Under the pieces are notes generated by a model. It did no database searches. It was not told where the DNA came from and worked only from the letters and a program-made list of their open reading frames with translations. Below are positions 11,913-21,500 of a stretch of DNA of 64,000 nt, piece after piece. The position numbers and the translations under genes were made by a program. The DNA is taken from contig JAOANU010000010.1 in the NCBI GenBank assembly GCA_034387635.1, positions 1,240,001 through 1,304,000 of the forward strand, given 5' to 3'. This DNA is from Rhodosporidiobolus odoratus (taxonomy: Eukaryota; Basidiomycota; Microbotryomycetes; Sporidiobolales; Sporidiobolaceae). How positions within the stretch are numbered: position 1 is the first letter of the stretch; the number at the start of each line of letters is the position of its first letter.

Positions 11913-13644
11913 TCACGCTGCTGCCGCCACCGGCACTCCCTCTTTGACCAAGACCTCACACCTCTCCGCGACTCCCTCGGCCAACTGCAGCATCTGCCTA
12001 ATCTGCCTATCCCACCTCTTGGTCTGCGGCGCATTCGCTTCTTCCTCCCTACCCCCTCCCTCCTCCTCCTCCGCCGCCGCCGCTCCAAGTTGCTGAGCCA
12101 CATTAGAAACGACACTATCCCCCTGCCCTGATTCGGTATCAAACAGGATAAGTTGATCAATCTGATCGATCGAGGCTCGAAGTCGACGTTGTTGAATCAT
12201 GGTTCGAGCCATGGCTTCTGCGGCGGAGGGACGGAGACCAAGCAGCAGTCCTAGACCGCGGAAGGTGATGTTGTTGTAGACCCTCGAGGCAGCGAGGACG
12301 TTATGCTCCATCATGGCTCGGTCGAGGACCGTTTCAGGTCCTTTTTTCCCCTCCTCTGCTTCAGCGTCCGGGGAAATGACCACTGCTTGAGTCGGTGGGA
12401 GTTGTGCGAGTTGGTGAGGAGCGAGGGCGGAGGCGAAGGCGGTGACTTCTGTGGGACGGATCATTTGGTCGAGGAACATTTTGGAGAGGACAGCGTGGTG
12501 AGGGGTTTGAGAGGTGCGGTCGTCGCGGTAGAGGGAGGCGAGAAGGCGGGAACGAACGGGACCGGCGAGGGCGAGAACGGCACAGATGATAGCGGCTCCG
12601 CTGTGAGATAGACGGGTCCTTCAATCAGTTCCTTACTTCAACAATAGTAGAAAGGAATTGAGAGAAAGCGACTCGGTAACTCACAGCGCCTGCAACCTCT
12701 CGGCCTCATCAATCTGGACCACATAACTAATCTCATGGTACTTACTCGCAGCATCGGCAAACCTCCTCGAGAAGTCAAACATCCTAGCCTGACACAGCTT
12801 GAACTGGAGTTGGGTTTCGAGGTCGGTAGCGGAGTGGGCGAGGAGAGAAGCGCGGTTGAAGTAGGTGTCGGCTGAGGTCGAATCTTCTTCTTCGAGGAAG
12901 AGGCGGACGATGCGGATGTAGACGCGCAGTTTGTAGGTGTCGAGGCTGTTTAGAGTGGAGAAAGAAAGGAGAGAATGGGAGTGTTAGCCTTTGGAGACCG
13001 TATCAGGACGCGGCGGCGGGAATGAACAGCCCTGGATTCCAAGGTCAGAAGGACGGAGCAGGGACAACGGACCGAGATCCGCTTTCCAAAGGGATGCCAA
13101 TTAACACCTTTGCCGCTTCCGGGAACTCCTCGTCCTCCTCGAGCAGATTGGCATATTGCTCACGGAGAGCACAGACCTGTATACGCGGACCCGGGCGACC
13201 ATCAGTCTCACTCACTCTGCAAAGGGAGCCAAGAAAGAAAAAGGCAAGTTGGGACGAACGTACCAATTCCTCGAAACTGCCCGCCCTAGATTGCAAAACC
13301 TCGGTACACATCTTGAGCACCTCTTTCCTCTCTTCCCTGTCGCTCACTGCTTGTTGAACCTTGTCTGCGAAGCCATCGAGAACCTGACGAGCGACGATTT
13401 GGGGAAAGTCACTGGCGGAGACAGTCGAGAGCCAGGAATGGAGGGCGACGAGACGCTCGGAAGGAGAGCTGGAGGTCTCGAGCGCGGTCGAGAGGAGAGT
13501 CAGATAGGCTGAGGACTGCAAGGAGGGGAAGACATGGATCAATAGAGGTGGGGGGCGACAAGTGCAGGCGAGGGCAGCATGGAATGAGAGGCTTACCTTG
13601 TCCTTCTGTGGTAGAGATACAATGCGGTTCAATTCTGCCTCCAT
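11913..13644 (-). CDS. CSN4: COP9 signalosome subunit 4
   Basis: CSN4 is a PCI-domain subunit of the COP9 signalosome, which removes NEDD8 from cullins. The start at 13644 gives MEAELNRIVSLPQKDK; later exons read YLTLLSTALETS, VCALREQYANLLEEDEEFPEAAKVL and GIPLESGSR, the helical-repeat region. The C-terminal PCI domain is clear: VLDRAMMEHNVLAASRVYNN followed by ITFRGLGLLLG, then SIDQIDQLILFDTE. After a Glu-rich insert the tail RWDRQIRQMLQLAE matches the family C-terminus. Several short introns interrupt the N-terminal half. RPN5, the proteasome paralogue, is the main alternative, but the EHN-YNNIT and IDQIDxxxxFxT motifs favour CSN4. Confidence 0.87.
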
Positions 13645-13915
13645 GTTGATTTCTCTACGCAAGAGGGCGAGAATGAGAACGAATGTCAAAGCGGGTAGCG
13701 ATTTCGGCAAACGCACCTTCCGATCGTTTGCGAGCGTTTGCGGCTGTATATCTGTACCAGAGAGCGGTGCGACCGAATCCAGCGAGAGACGGACAGCCCA
13801 AGAAAAGACAGAAACGACAGATTCCAAGATCCCTGCGTTGTTCTTTTTTTGCTGCTGCAAAGTGCTACCGTCCACCACTCCACACCCATTCCCGAGCGTT
13901 TTCTCCGAGATTGAA

Positions 13916-15720
13916 CTACCTAGTCCTCTTAACCTGCCTCCTCATCACCTTCTTCCGTTCCTTCTCCTCCTCCTTCTCCCTAAACCTCATCCGCTCCGCC
14001 GCAGTCATACCCGCCAATTTCGCATCTCTCCGATCCAACTCGAGCTTACGCTTGAGCGCGGCGGCGTCTTCTTTCGCTGCGAGGCGGAGAGAGGCTTCTT
14101 CTTCTTTGAGAGGGGCGAGCAGAGTCGAGAGCGCGTCGGAACGACGTTTTTTCTGTGGTGGTGGTGGTGGTGGTGGTGGTGTGTAAGGGATGCAAGGGGA
14201 CAGAGGCGACAGGTTGGAGAAAGGGAAGATAAGAGCCGAGAGGTCAGCAGTTCTGCTGGCTGCTCAACGCAGAAGATAGAGAGAGGGTAGCGAGTTGAAC
14301 GCACCGCCTTGTTCATGGCCGCCTCCGGCACCAACTTTTGCTTTCCATGAATAACATCCGCAAGGTTGCACGCCACTTCGATCCAGTTTTGCGTGGCAGC
14401 CGAGTCGGAAGTCGGGGGGAGACGAAGGGTGAGAGTGAGATGGAAGGTGTCGGTTGGGAGGGTCGGTTTTCTGCGCGTGAGAGGGAAAAGGGTAGGGGGG
14501 GGGAGATGAGGAGAGTAAGCAGCGTTACGCGGCGAAGTCCGCGCAATGAGGGGGGGGGGGAAAGACAGAAGCAGCAAATGGCTTACTCAGGGTTAGGTTC
14601 CTCCGCCGGCATATCGCTGACAACCAAACTCTCAAAGTATCTCAAGCCCTCGCCGTTTTCCTTCAGAGCTTCGAGAAGACCCGTGTCTGCGTCTTTGAGC
14701 ATGGCGTTGGTGATGTCGCCCGATTCGGTCAGTGCAATGAGGGAGGGGGACAGGGTCGGGTATTCGGACGTGGTGGTGAAGGTGCGCTGTGAGGTAGTCA
14801 GAGGTGAGTGACTGGAGCAGGGAATGGTGGAGGTGGGAGGAGGAGAAGAACTTACGAGGTCCCAACGGTCGTCGCGGATGGTCTTCAGGATGGACCGGTT
14901 GACGACCGCGAAGCAGAACTTGGCACCAGGGGTAGCTTGAGGCGGGGAGAGCTTCAAGTCGATCGTCTGCACGTACGATTGTCGCATCCATCCATCAGCC
15001 TCGCTTCGTCATCGAAGAAGAGACGCGCAAGCCGCGAGTGAACAGGACGCACAATCTTGTCTGCCCCGCTGTCGAACCCATAATCCGCAATCCCCCTCAC
15101 AAAGAAGTAAGCCTTGGCCAACACATCGTGCCCGCCAGTCTTGACCTTGGTCCAAGCATATTCCACCCCCCTCCTCCCGGTAGCATAACTGACGAACTCA
15201 TCCCCACCATCTCCCTTGAACAGCTCATCCTTACCCAACCCTACGCCCGCAAACTCGGCTTTGTAAGCAGATTCGTTGGCCACGAACCAGGCTTTGGCGC
15301 GGGCTTTGTTGGCTTTTCGCGAGTAAAAGGTCGAGAGTAGGTAAAAGGCGATAAGCGAGATCATGAAGCCCTCCATTTTGAGCTGCGAGGGTCGGATCTG
15401 GAAGGGTCCGAGGGTGTACTGAGTGCCCGTAAAGGGGGCTAGGGTCGGAGGAACATTAGGGTCGACAGCGGGGACGATGTTGGGATAGAGAGGGGCGGCG
15501 TCGGCACCTGCTTGTTCGGGTTGTGGGACGGCTTCTGGGAGTGGATCGGCTGCGTCTACGGGTGAAGGTTTTTCTGCTCATCGAGGGAGTGGGATGAAAT
15601 GACGAGATGAGGAGGGTGGGGGGCGAGAAGGAGGAAAGTGGGCGAACCAGCAGAGACCAAGGATGCCGCAGTCAAGCAGGCGAGGGTTGTACCTGGACTG
15701 TAAGCTCTAGTATGCTTCAT
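13916..15720 (-). CDS. CCDC47-like (DUF1682) ER membrane protein
   Basis: The start at 15720 gives a plausible signal peptide (MKHTRAYSPGTTLACLTAA, then SLVSA), followed by an acidic Pro-rich lumenal stretch (DAADPLPEAVPQPEQ). A membrane segment follows in MEGFMISLIAFYLLSTFYS. The cytosolic part contains ADYGFDSGADKIV, KLSPPQATPGAKFCFAVVNR and EGLRYFESLVVSDMP. The C-terminus is lysine/glutamate rich with LAGMTAAERMRFREKEEEK, typical of the family tail, and ends VKRTR. CCDC47 proteins act in ER calcium handling and multipass membrane-protein insertion beside the translocon in animals; the role in fungi is inferred. A poly-GT/GGT tract (14158-14181) lies in an intron. Confidence 0.8.
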
Positions 15721-15963
15721 CTCGAGTCCTGCTCAGCCAGAAGAACGAGATAGCGAGTGATCTAACGAGATATAGAGAGGCGGGTTCACTTCCGACTACA
15801 ACCCTACACTCGCACAAGAACCGTGCACAAAGCTTGTGCATTACATAGATACAGCTCCGGACCGGATCCGCTCAACCCGGTTCGTTCTTGCACTCGTCCA
15901 GCTCACCCATACCTCATCGCTTACCCTTTGTCTCGACAGCCTTGCATATTTCGTACACCCTTG
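15721..15963. other. Promoter-side intergenic stretch with copia target site
   Basis: Short region upstream of the CCDC47-like gene. It ends with the left copy of the 5-bp target duplication (CCTTG at 15959-15963) of the copia element. Confidence 0.6.
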
Positions 15964-16206
15964 TGTAGCCGCGAAAGGGCTGGACAAGGAAAGGAGCTTC
16001 TAATGTTAGCTGTAGTTGCAGTCTCAACCCGGAACGATGGACATGCCTGGACAAGGAAAGGAGCTTCTGAAGAACCCCGATCCTCGCCCGGCTACTATAG
16101 ACTATAAAAGAGAATAAGAACTCAAATGTAATCTAATACAACTATGGTTAACGAGTAGGGAGAAGTGGGGGAAGACAACGCTGTACCTCTCCTTCTCACT
16201 CCAACA
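15964..16206 (-). repeat. 3' LTR of the copia element
   Basis: Starts TGTAG and ends CAACA on the plus strand and matches 20373-20615 base for base by eye. It contains an internal 22-bp direct repeat at 15980-16001 and 16047-16068, 67 bases apart. An AT-rich patch with a TATA-like sequence lies near 16105-16115. Confidence 0.95.
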
Positions 16207-16217
16207 CTCCCGCTCAG

Positions 16218-19200
16218 CTAGACTTCCCTCACGCCCAACGAGTCCCTGTGCCTCACAAACGCGTCCCTCGCTATCGCCTTGGTCAAGATGTCCGCCGTGT
16301 TACGGTCGCTCGGAATGTACTTGAGGGAAACGACCTCGTCCAGGACTTGCTCGCGGGTGTAGAGGTGCGTAACCGCGATGTGTTTAGTTGCCTCCGTTCT
16401 CGCACCGCTGAGGATGGTGGAGATGGTACCTTGGTCATCGGAATGGATGGTCGTCGTCGGAGTCGAGTACCCTAAGGACTGGAGGGTGTCGCGCGTCCAT
16501 ACGACGGAGCGGGCGGTAGAGGATAGGGCGGCGGTTTCGGCATGGAGAGTGGATGTGCTGATGGTCTTTTGTTTCTTACTGGCGCAGACGACGACGGATC
16601 CGAACGCTTTCACTAAGAACCCGCTGGTCGACTTCCGGTCCGCTTTGTCGCCGGCATAGTCGGAGTCGGTCCACGCTTCGGTGATTGGTGAGTTAGGGGA
16701 GCCCCCAAGGACTAGACCGTAAGTTTGAGTCCCCTTTAGATATCGGAGGACTCCCTTCGCGACGTTGAAATGTTCGTCGGAGGGGTTAGCGGAGAAGCGT
16801 CCGAGTAGGCCGACAGCGAAGGAGATTTCGGGGCGAGTGTGGACGAGGTAGCCGAGGGAGCCAACGAGTTTACGATACGGCTGTTCGGTGGTTTTCCCGT
16901 CGTTCGGAAGGAGGGTTAAACCGTGCTGAAGGGGCGTACTCACCTCCTTCGCATCCTCCATCCCGTAGGTCTCGACCAACTTCCCAATCGCCACCTTCTG
17001 CGACAACGAGATCGTCCCAGCTCCACGGTCCCTTTTCACTTCCATCCCCAGCAGCAGTCCCTTCCCGTTCCCCAATTCCCCGCGCTCATCGAGCGTAAAC
17101 CTCTTCTTCATCTCCACGATAAACCACTTCACCACCTCCTTCTCGCCTGCGACCACCATGTCGTCTACGTACACGACGACGATGAGTCGGTGCCCCTTCC
17201 TCCATCCCACGTACAAACATTGGTCGGAGTCAACGTGGCCAACTTCGATCTTGTCGAAGTAGGCATCGAGGGTGCCGTACCATGCGGCTCCGGCTTGGAC
17301 TAGACCGTAAAGTGCCTTGTGGAGGTGCCAGACTTCGTCGCCCTCTTCAAAGGCGGGGGGTTGACGGACGTGGATGGTTTCGACGAGGTCGGCCTGGGTG
17401 TACGCGTTCTTGGCGTCGAGGATTTCGGCGTGAAGGTTTTCCACAGCGACAATGGTAAGGAGGATCTTCACCGTCTCCATCTTGGTCGTGGGGGAGTAGG
17501 ATTCGAAGAAGTCGACGCCGGGTACTTGGCGGAATCCTTGTACGACGAGACAAGCTTTGAAGCGCTCGACTTCGCCGCTTACGTTGCGTTTGAGTGCGAA
17601 GACCCACTTCGTGCCGATGGCGCGTCGACCGGGAGGGAGAGGGACTTTGGTGAAAACATTCTGGGATTTGAGGGATGCGAGTTCGGATTCCATGGCGATT
17701 CGCCATTCGGCAGCGTATGGCGAGGTGAGCGCCGCCTTGAGGGACTCGGGAACGACTGGAGGGGGTCGGAAATTGGTTGCTGACTTGCCTTGGTTCCTGT
17801 TCTCCACAGTAGCGAAGACTGCCGCCGCCCTTTTTCTCCCTTCGACTTGCGCCCAGTGTCCTGCCGGTAGGCCCCTTCCTCGGGTCGTCCTGTTGGTTGG
17901 CATTTCTTCGGCGGTGCTCGAGCTCCCGCTGTCCGACGTGCTCCCGCTGTTTTCACTGGCTCCGCTGCCCTTCTCGTTCGACTCTTCTTCTTCCTCGTCT
18001 TCCGCCGTCTTTGTTTCCTTCCTCTTCTTGCCGTCTACCTCACTAACTACCTTCTCCTCGACCTTAGCCTCGTCAAAGACAACGTCTCGACCGTAGACGA
18101 TTTTGGCTGCAACGCCGCCGCCGCCGCTGAGGTCGAGCAGACGGTAGGCCTTCCTCCCTGCTTCCTCACCGTACCCTAAGAACACGCATTGACGGCTCTT
18201 GTTGCCGAATTTCGCAGGTGACTTCACCTTCAACCAAGCCTTCGCACCGAAAACACGAAGGCCGGTAAGGTCTGGTTTCTTCTTGTAGAACACCTCGTAT
18301 GGGGTTCGGTGCTCGATGGCGGAAGAGGGGGTACGGTTGAGCTGGAAGGTAGCGGTTGGTGCAGCTTCGGCCCACAGGGAAGGAGGGAGATCGGCGTCGA
18401 GTAGGAGGCAGGCGATCTTGTTGTCGAGGGTGCGGTTCGCGCGCTCGGCTTGACCGTTCTGCGCTGGAGTTTCCGGTACTGAGTACTGATGCATGATGCC
18501 TTTGCGTCGCAGGTATCGTTCGAAGTTCGCCGACGTGAATTCGCCGCCGTTGTCGGTGCGTATCGTTTTTATGCGGCGGTCGCGGTGGTTTTGGATCATC
18601 TCCATCCATTCTTCGAGCTGACCTTCGACGTCCGACTTGCGCCGCAGGGGGAACGTCCACATGAACCTCGAGCATCGGTCGACGACAACGAGAAGATACC
18701 TCGCTCCGCCCTTGGATTCGACCGGCATGGGCCCGCACACGTCGGCAACGACTAGGTCGAGGGGTTTCTTGACCTTGGTCGGCTCGTCGCGGTCGAGGGG
18801 CGTCGCCGCCTGTTTCCCTTGGATGCAGGTCTCGCACTTGATTTTCGACCATTCTTGGATGTCGGCACGCTTGATCGACGAGGTGAGCCCGGCCTTCTCC
18901 ATCTCTAACATGACGCTGTACGAAGGGTGTCCGAGGCGCCGGTGGAAGAGCTCGACGCGCTCTGGATTCGGAGTGGAAGAGGAGGAGGGGGCGGAACCGA
19001 CGCGACGGACGACATTGGCGGCACTCGCGCCGCCGACCGCGCGTCCGGAGAATGCCCAAAGTCGACGGCGGACTTGAGAGGTGGTCGCGATGACGGTGTG
19101 GTTGACCTTGTTTCTGAACTCGCAGGATTTTCCGGAGAAGACGACGTCGACCTTGTCGCTGAGTTGGCCGACGGAGAGGAGGTTGAGGGGGATAGACGGA

Positions 19201-19907
19201 GTGTGGTAGACTTCGGTGAGTTTGATTCGATCACCGTTGCTGGTTCGGAGTAGGACGGTGCCGACGCCGAGCGTTTTGACTTCGCGGTTGTCGGCAACGG
19301 AGACGGTCGTAGAGTGGGGACGATAGCTGACGAACCAGTCCTTGTGGGGGGTCGTATGGTTGGTGCAGGCCGAGTCGACGTACCAGGACCGATCATCGAG
19401 GTCCATCGTCGCCGCCGCCGTCTCAACCCCTTCGTCGGAAGAAGAGGAAGAGGAGCCACTGTCGGTTTTCTCACTCTCACTCTCACTTTCGTTCGAGGAG
19501 GCTGTATACCAGACAACAGTGGCTCGGTTACCAGTACGCCCACGTCTACTCTTCTTCTTCCCGCTATTCTCTGCCTTGCGAGGGTCCTGCTCCGGATGTA
19601 GCTCCCAGCACTTCGCCTGCTCATGCCCGTTCTTCCCGCAGTGTCCACACGTCACGCCCGTCGCCATGACCGCTTCACCGGTCTTGTTCGTTGCCGGGTC
19701 GGTGCCGTCGCCGGTGCGCTGCTGGTGTTCAGCGAGGAAGAGGTCGCGGATGGCGAGTGGGTCCAGCTTCTTGCTGTCTTCGGCATGGCGTGCGGTGAGG
19801 GCGCCCTTCCAGTCTCGGTAGGATGGTGGTAGGGCGTGTAAGAATAGGGCGGATAGGAGGGGGTCGCGCCTTTGGGTCGACGAGGAAGGAGTCGAGTCGA
19901 GCGGCAT
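16218..19907 (-). CDS. pol: Copia Pol polyprotein (PR-IN-RT-RH)
   Basis: A single open frame of 1229 codons. In order: a CCHC knuckle (CGHCGKNGHEQAKC); a protease-like YVDSACTNH, with DSA where DSG is commoner; the integrase HHCC region (HRRLGHPS ... CETCIQGKQ) and catalytic core (DLVVADVCGPM, IRTDNGGEF, PAQNGQAERANR); reverse transcriptase (KWVFALKRN, FFESYSPTTKMETVK, VVYVDDMVVAG); and RNase H (EAWTDSDYAGDK, STSTLHAETAAL). The first 20 or so codons overlap Gag in another frame and are probably not translated as such; the knuckle belongs to the Gag part in most families. No stop breaks the frame, so the proteins may be functional. Confidence 0.93.
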   Translation of the reverse strand: MPLDSTPSSSTQRRDPLLSALFLHALPPSYRDWKGALTARHAEDSKKLDPLAIRDLFLAEHQQRTGDGTDPATNKTGEAVMATGVTCGHCGKNGHEQAKCWELHPEQDPRKAENSGKKKSRRGRTGNRATVVWYTASSNESESESEKTDSGSSSSSSDEGVETAAATMDLDDRSWYVDSACTNHTTPHKDWFVSYRPHSTTVSVADNREVKTLGVGTVLLRTSNGDRIKLTEVYHTPSIPLNLLSVGQLSDKVDVVFSGKSCEFRNKVNHTVIATTSQVRRRLWAFSGRAVGGASAANVVRRVGSAPSSSSTPNPERVELFHRRLGHPSYSVMLEMEKAGLTSSIKRADIQEWSKIKCETCIQGKQAATPLDRDEPTKVKKPLDLVVADVCGPMPVESKGGARYLLVVVDRCSRFMWTFPLRRKSDVEGQLEEWMEMIQNHRDRRIKTIRTDNGGEFTSANFERYLRRKGIMHQYSVPETPAQNGQAERANRTLDNKIACLLLDADLPPSLWAEAAPTATFQLNRTPSSAIEHRTPYEVFYKKKPDLTGLRVFGAKAWLKVKSPAKFGNKSRQCVFLGYGEEAGRKAYRLLDLSGGGGVAAKIVYGRDVVFDEAKVEEKVVSEVDGKKRKETKTAEDEEEEESNEKGSGASENSGSTSDSGSSSTAEEMPTNRTTRGRGLPAGHWAQVEGRKRAAAVFATVENRNQGKSATNFRPPPVVPESLKAALTSPYAAEWRIAMESELASLKSQNVFTKVPLPPGRRAIGTKWVFALKRNVSGEVERFKACLVVQGFRQVPGVDFFESYSPTTKMETVKILLTIVAVENLHAEILDAKNAYTQADLVETIHVRQPPAFEEGDEVWHLHKALYGLVQAGAAWYGTLDAYFDKIEVGHVDSDQCLYVGWRKGHRLIVVVYVDDMVVAGEKEVVKWFIVEMKKRFTLDERGELGNGKGLLLGMEVKRDRGAGTISLSQKVAIGKLVETYGMEDAKEVSTPLQHGLTLLPNDGKTTEQPYRKLVGSLGYLVHTRPEISFAVGLLGRFSANPSDEHFNVAKGVLRYLKGTQTYGLVLGGSPNSPITEAWTDSDYAGDKADRKSTSGFLVKAFGSVVVCASKKQKTISTSTLHAETAALSSTARSVVWTRDTLQSLGYSTPTTTIHSDDQGTISTILSGARTEATKHIAVTHLYTREQVLDEVVSLKYIPSDRNTADILTKAIARDAFVRHRDSLGVREV

Positions 19908-20352
19908 CCTCGACGGCGTCGAAGAAGTCGACTACGAACGTTTGAGGGTCGCCGTCCTCTTCCAACCTTGTCCTTACCAGCTTGTCCAACGCCGCCATTT
20001 CTCCGGCCACGCCGCCTAGCACATGCGCCGCCTTGAGAGCGTCCCACGCCTCCTTTGCTGTCTTCGCACCTCGAATACGCTTCGCCTCAAAGTCGCTCAC
20101 GTACTGGGCAATGGTGATGTAGGCGCGCTCGTTGTAGTCGTCCCACTCTTCGGGGTCGGTCTTGGGGTCTCCGACGGTGGCGGGCTCGCCTGCAGTGGGG
20201 GTGGTTCTCGCCCTCGTCTCGGGACGGGGTATAGCTCCGGTCACTATCTTCCAAGTGCCTTGCTTCTTGAGAAGTAGCTCGACTCGCCAACTCCACGTTG
20301 GGTAGTTGCCTCTAGCGAGGGGAGCAATCTTGACTTTGTCGTCCTTGTCCAT
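19729..20352 (-). CDS. gag: Copia Gag N-terminal part
   Basis: The start at 20352 (MDKDDKVKIAPL) lies just inside the 5' LTR and is followed by GNYPTWSWRVELLLKKQG, the usual opening of copia Gag/UBN2 proteins. DPEEWDDYNERAYITI, GAKTAKEAWDALKAAH and DKLVRTRLEEDGDPQTFV follow. Protein-like sequence in this frame ends near 19865 (DSFLVDPK); the natural continuation (DPLLSALFLHALPPSYRDW) lies in the pol frame, so a +1 shift of one base between 19865 and 19890 is needed. That could be programmed frameshifting or a one-base lesion. Confidence 0.85.
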   Translation of the reverse strand: MDKDDKVKIAPLARGNYPTWSWRVELLLKKQGTWKIVTGAIPRPETRARTTPTAGEPATVGDPKTDPEEWDDYNERAYITIAQYVSDFEAKRIRGAKTAKEAWDALKAAHVLGGVAGEMAALDKLVRTRLEEDGDPQTFVVDFFDAVEDAARLDSFLVDPKARPPPIRPILTRPTTILPRLEGRPHRTPCRRQQEAGPTRHPRPLPR

Positions 20353-20372
20353 GGTCCTTCTGACTGCGAATC

Positions 20373-20615
20373 TGTAGCCGCGAAAGGGCTGGACAAGGAA
20401 AGGAGCTTCTAATGTTAGCTGTAGTTGCAGTCTCAACCCGGAACGATGGACATGCCTGGACAAGGAAAGGAGCTTCTGAAGAACCCCGATCCTCGCCCGG
20501 CTACTATAGACTATAAAAGAGAATAAGAACTCAAATGTAATCTAATACAACTATGGTTAACGAGTAGGGAGAAGTGGGGGAAGACAACGCTGTACCTCTC
20601 CTTCTCACTCCAACA
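20373..20615 (-). repeat. 5' LTR of the copia element
   Basis: Matches 15964-16206 base for base. Directly inside it (20356-20372) the minus strand reads GATTCGCAGTCAGAAGG, the expected primer-binding position. The right target duplication CCTTG is at 20616-20620. Confidence 0.95.
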
Positions 20616-20620
20616 CCTTG

Positions 20621-21140
20621 CCGGAGCCCTGCCGACCGTCCAGAGCCTTGAGAAGTGGCCGCTGCTGTATGTCAAAAAAAGCGGCGCAGACGTGCGTGCC
20701 TTCGGCGACCCGCAAGCTGCACTGGCTTGCGGAAGTCACTTTTTTTGGTCGCAAGGCCCTTCTGCTTGGCACTGCTTGGTACTACACGCATCCTAGCCCA
20801 CAATTCGCCATCAACAGACTACGCGACTGCTCACACAGCTGACATGCCTATTACAGCTTTGAACTATTCGCAACACCCGCTACAGACAGGATGGCTTTCG
20901 GTATGACACGGCCACATTGCATCGGCTCGGTCGCACGAACTGCTGTCACCACCTCCCCACGTTATAACTCGTACAAAAGCCTGAACGCCCTTTCGCAGTC
21001 TGGTACGCGCCGTTCGACCTTCTTTCCTCCGTCCTTGTTTTTCCCGTCCTAACCAGCTGCACGGCTACCGGCGCTTTGGCCCAGGTCATGGTTCAGCACG
21101 CCAATTGAAAGCATAGCAGATCACTAGCGAGGCGACGGAG
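20621..21140. other. Intergenic, nothing recognised
   Basis: About 520 bases between the copia target site and the start of the MCM5-derived segment. No motif-bearing frame or repeat was seen. Confidence 0.4.
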
Positions 21141-21146
21141 CTAGCT

Positions 21147-21500
21147 ATGCAACCTGTGGCAAAGGACCAGCTGGTAAAGGGCAGGACGACGCCTCATCCC
21201 ACACTGAGGAACTACTACATGCAGCAGCGAGGGTATGTCTCTTCCTTCGTCTCATTAGGTTTCACCCGCTCGAGAGACCCTGCCTCCTCTTTCGGCGGAC
21301 ACGCTCGCACAACGCTCGCAGTAAACGTGCAGCTGCCATTTTTTCTCTTTTCCTTTCTTTTCTCTTCTACTCTGCGGCGCACCTTGTAGATACATCCGAC
21401 GTGCTCTTTACCGTTGCGTGATGATCCTCGAGCGGAGGGACGTGCCTTCAGCAGCGGTGGATGGTGCCCAGGATAGGTCTGCGGAGGGGAGGGGAGATGA
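21147..21500 (+). pseudogene. Decayed 3' fragment of MCM5
   Basis: This stretch resembles, in opposite orientation, the last exons of the intact MCM5 gene at 28.5-28.9 kb. The segment near 21170-21235 reads KGRTTPHPTLRNYYMQQRG against TGRTMPYSSLRNYYVQQRG in MCM5. Near 21390-21465 it resembles the final exon, including the shared DNA gatcctcgagcggag. The frame is broken after the intron-like stretch. It lacks the rest of MCM5, so it is a relic of an inverted duplication. Confidence 0.75.

Larger units (their letters stand above)
15964..20615 (-). mobile_element. Ty1/copia LTR retrotransposon, apparently full length
   Basis: A 4652-bp element is bounded by 243-bp direct LTRs (TG...CA ends) that I read as identical along their length, and is flanked by the duplicated target CCTTG (15959-15963 and 20616-20620). 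Gag and pol lie on the minus strand in two frames. The domain order protease, integrase, reverse transcriptase, RNase H is that of Ty1/copia. A purine-rich tract (gagcgggag on the minus strand) sits directly inside the 3' LTR at about 16207-16215. Identical LTRs and an unbroken pol frame point to a recent insertion and a possibly active element. It landed between the CCDC47-like gene and the MCM5 fragment. Confidence 0.95.

Noticed and set aside
14158..14181. GGT repeat as a possible CRISPR or telomere-like array
   Set aside because: A simple short microsatellite in an intron; no spacers and no longer array.
16923..17783. Plus-strand frames across copia pol
   Set aside because: Antisense shadows of reverse transcriptase; no motifs.
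18166..19059. 297-codon frame within the copia element
   Set aside because: It lies on the same strand as pol in another frame and translates as Arg/Pro-rich noise, while the pol frame holds the integrase motifs.
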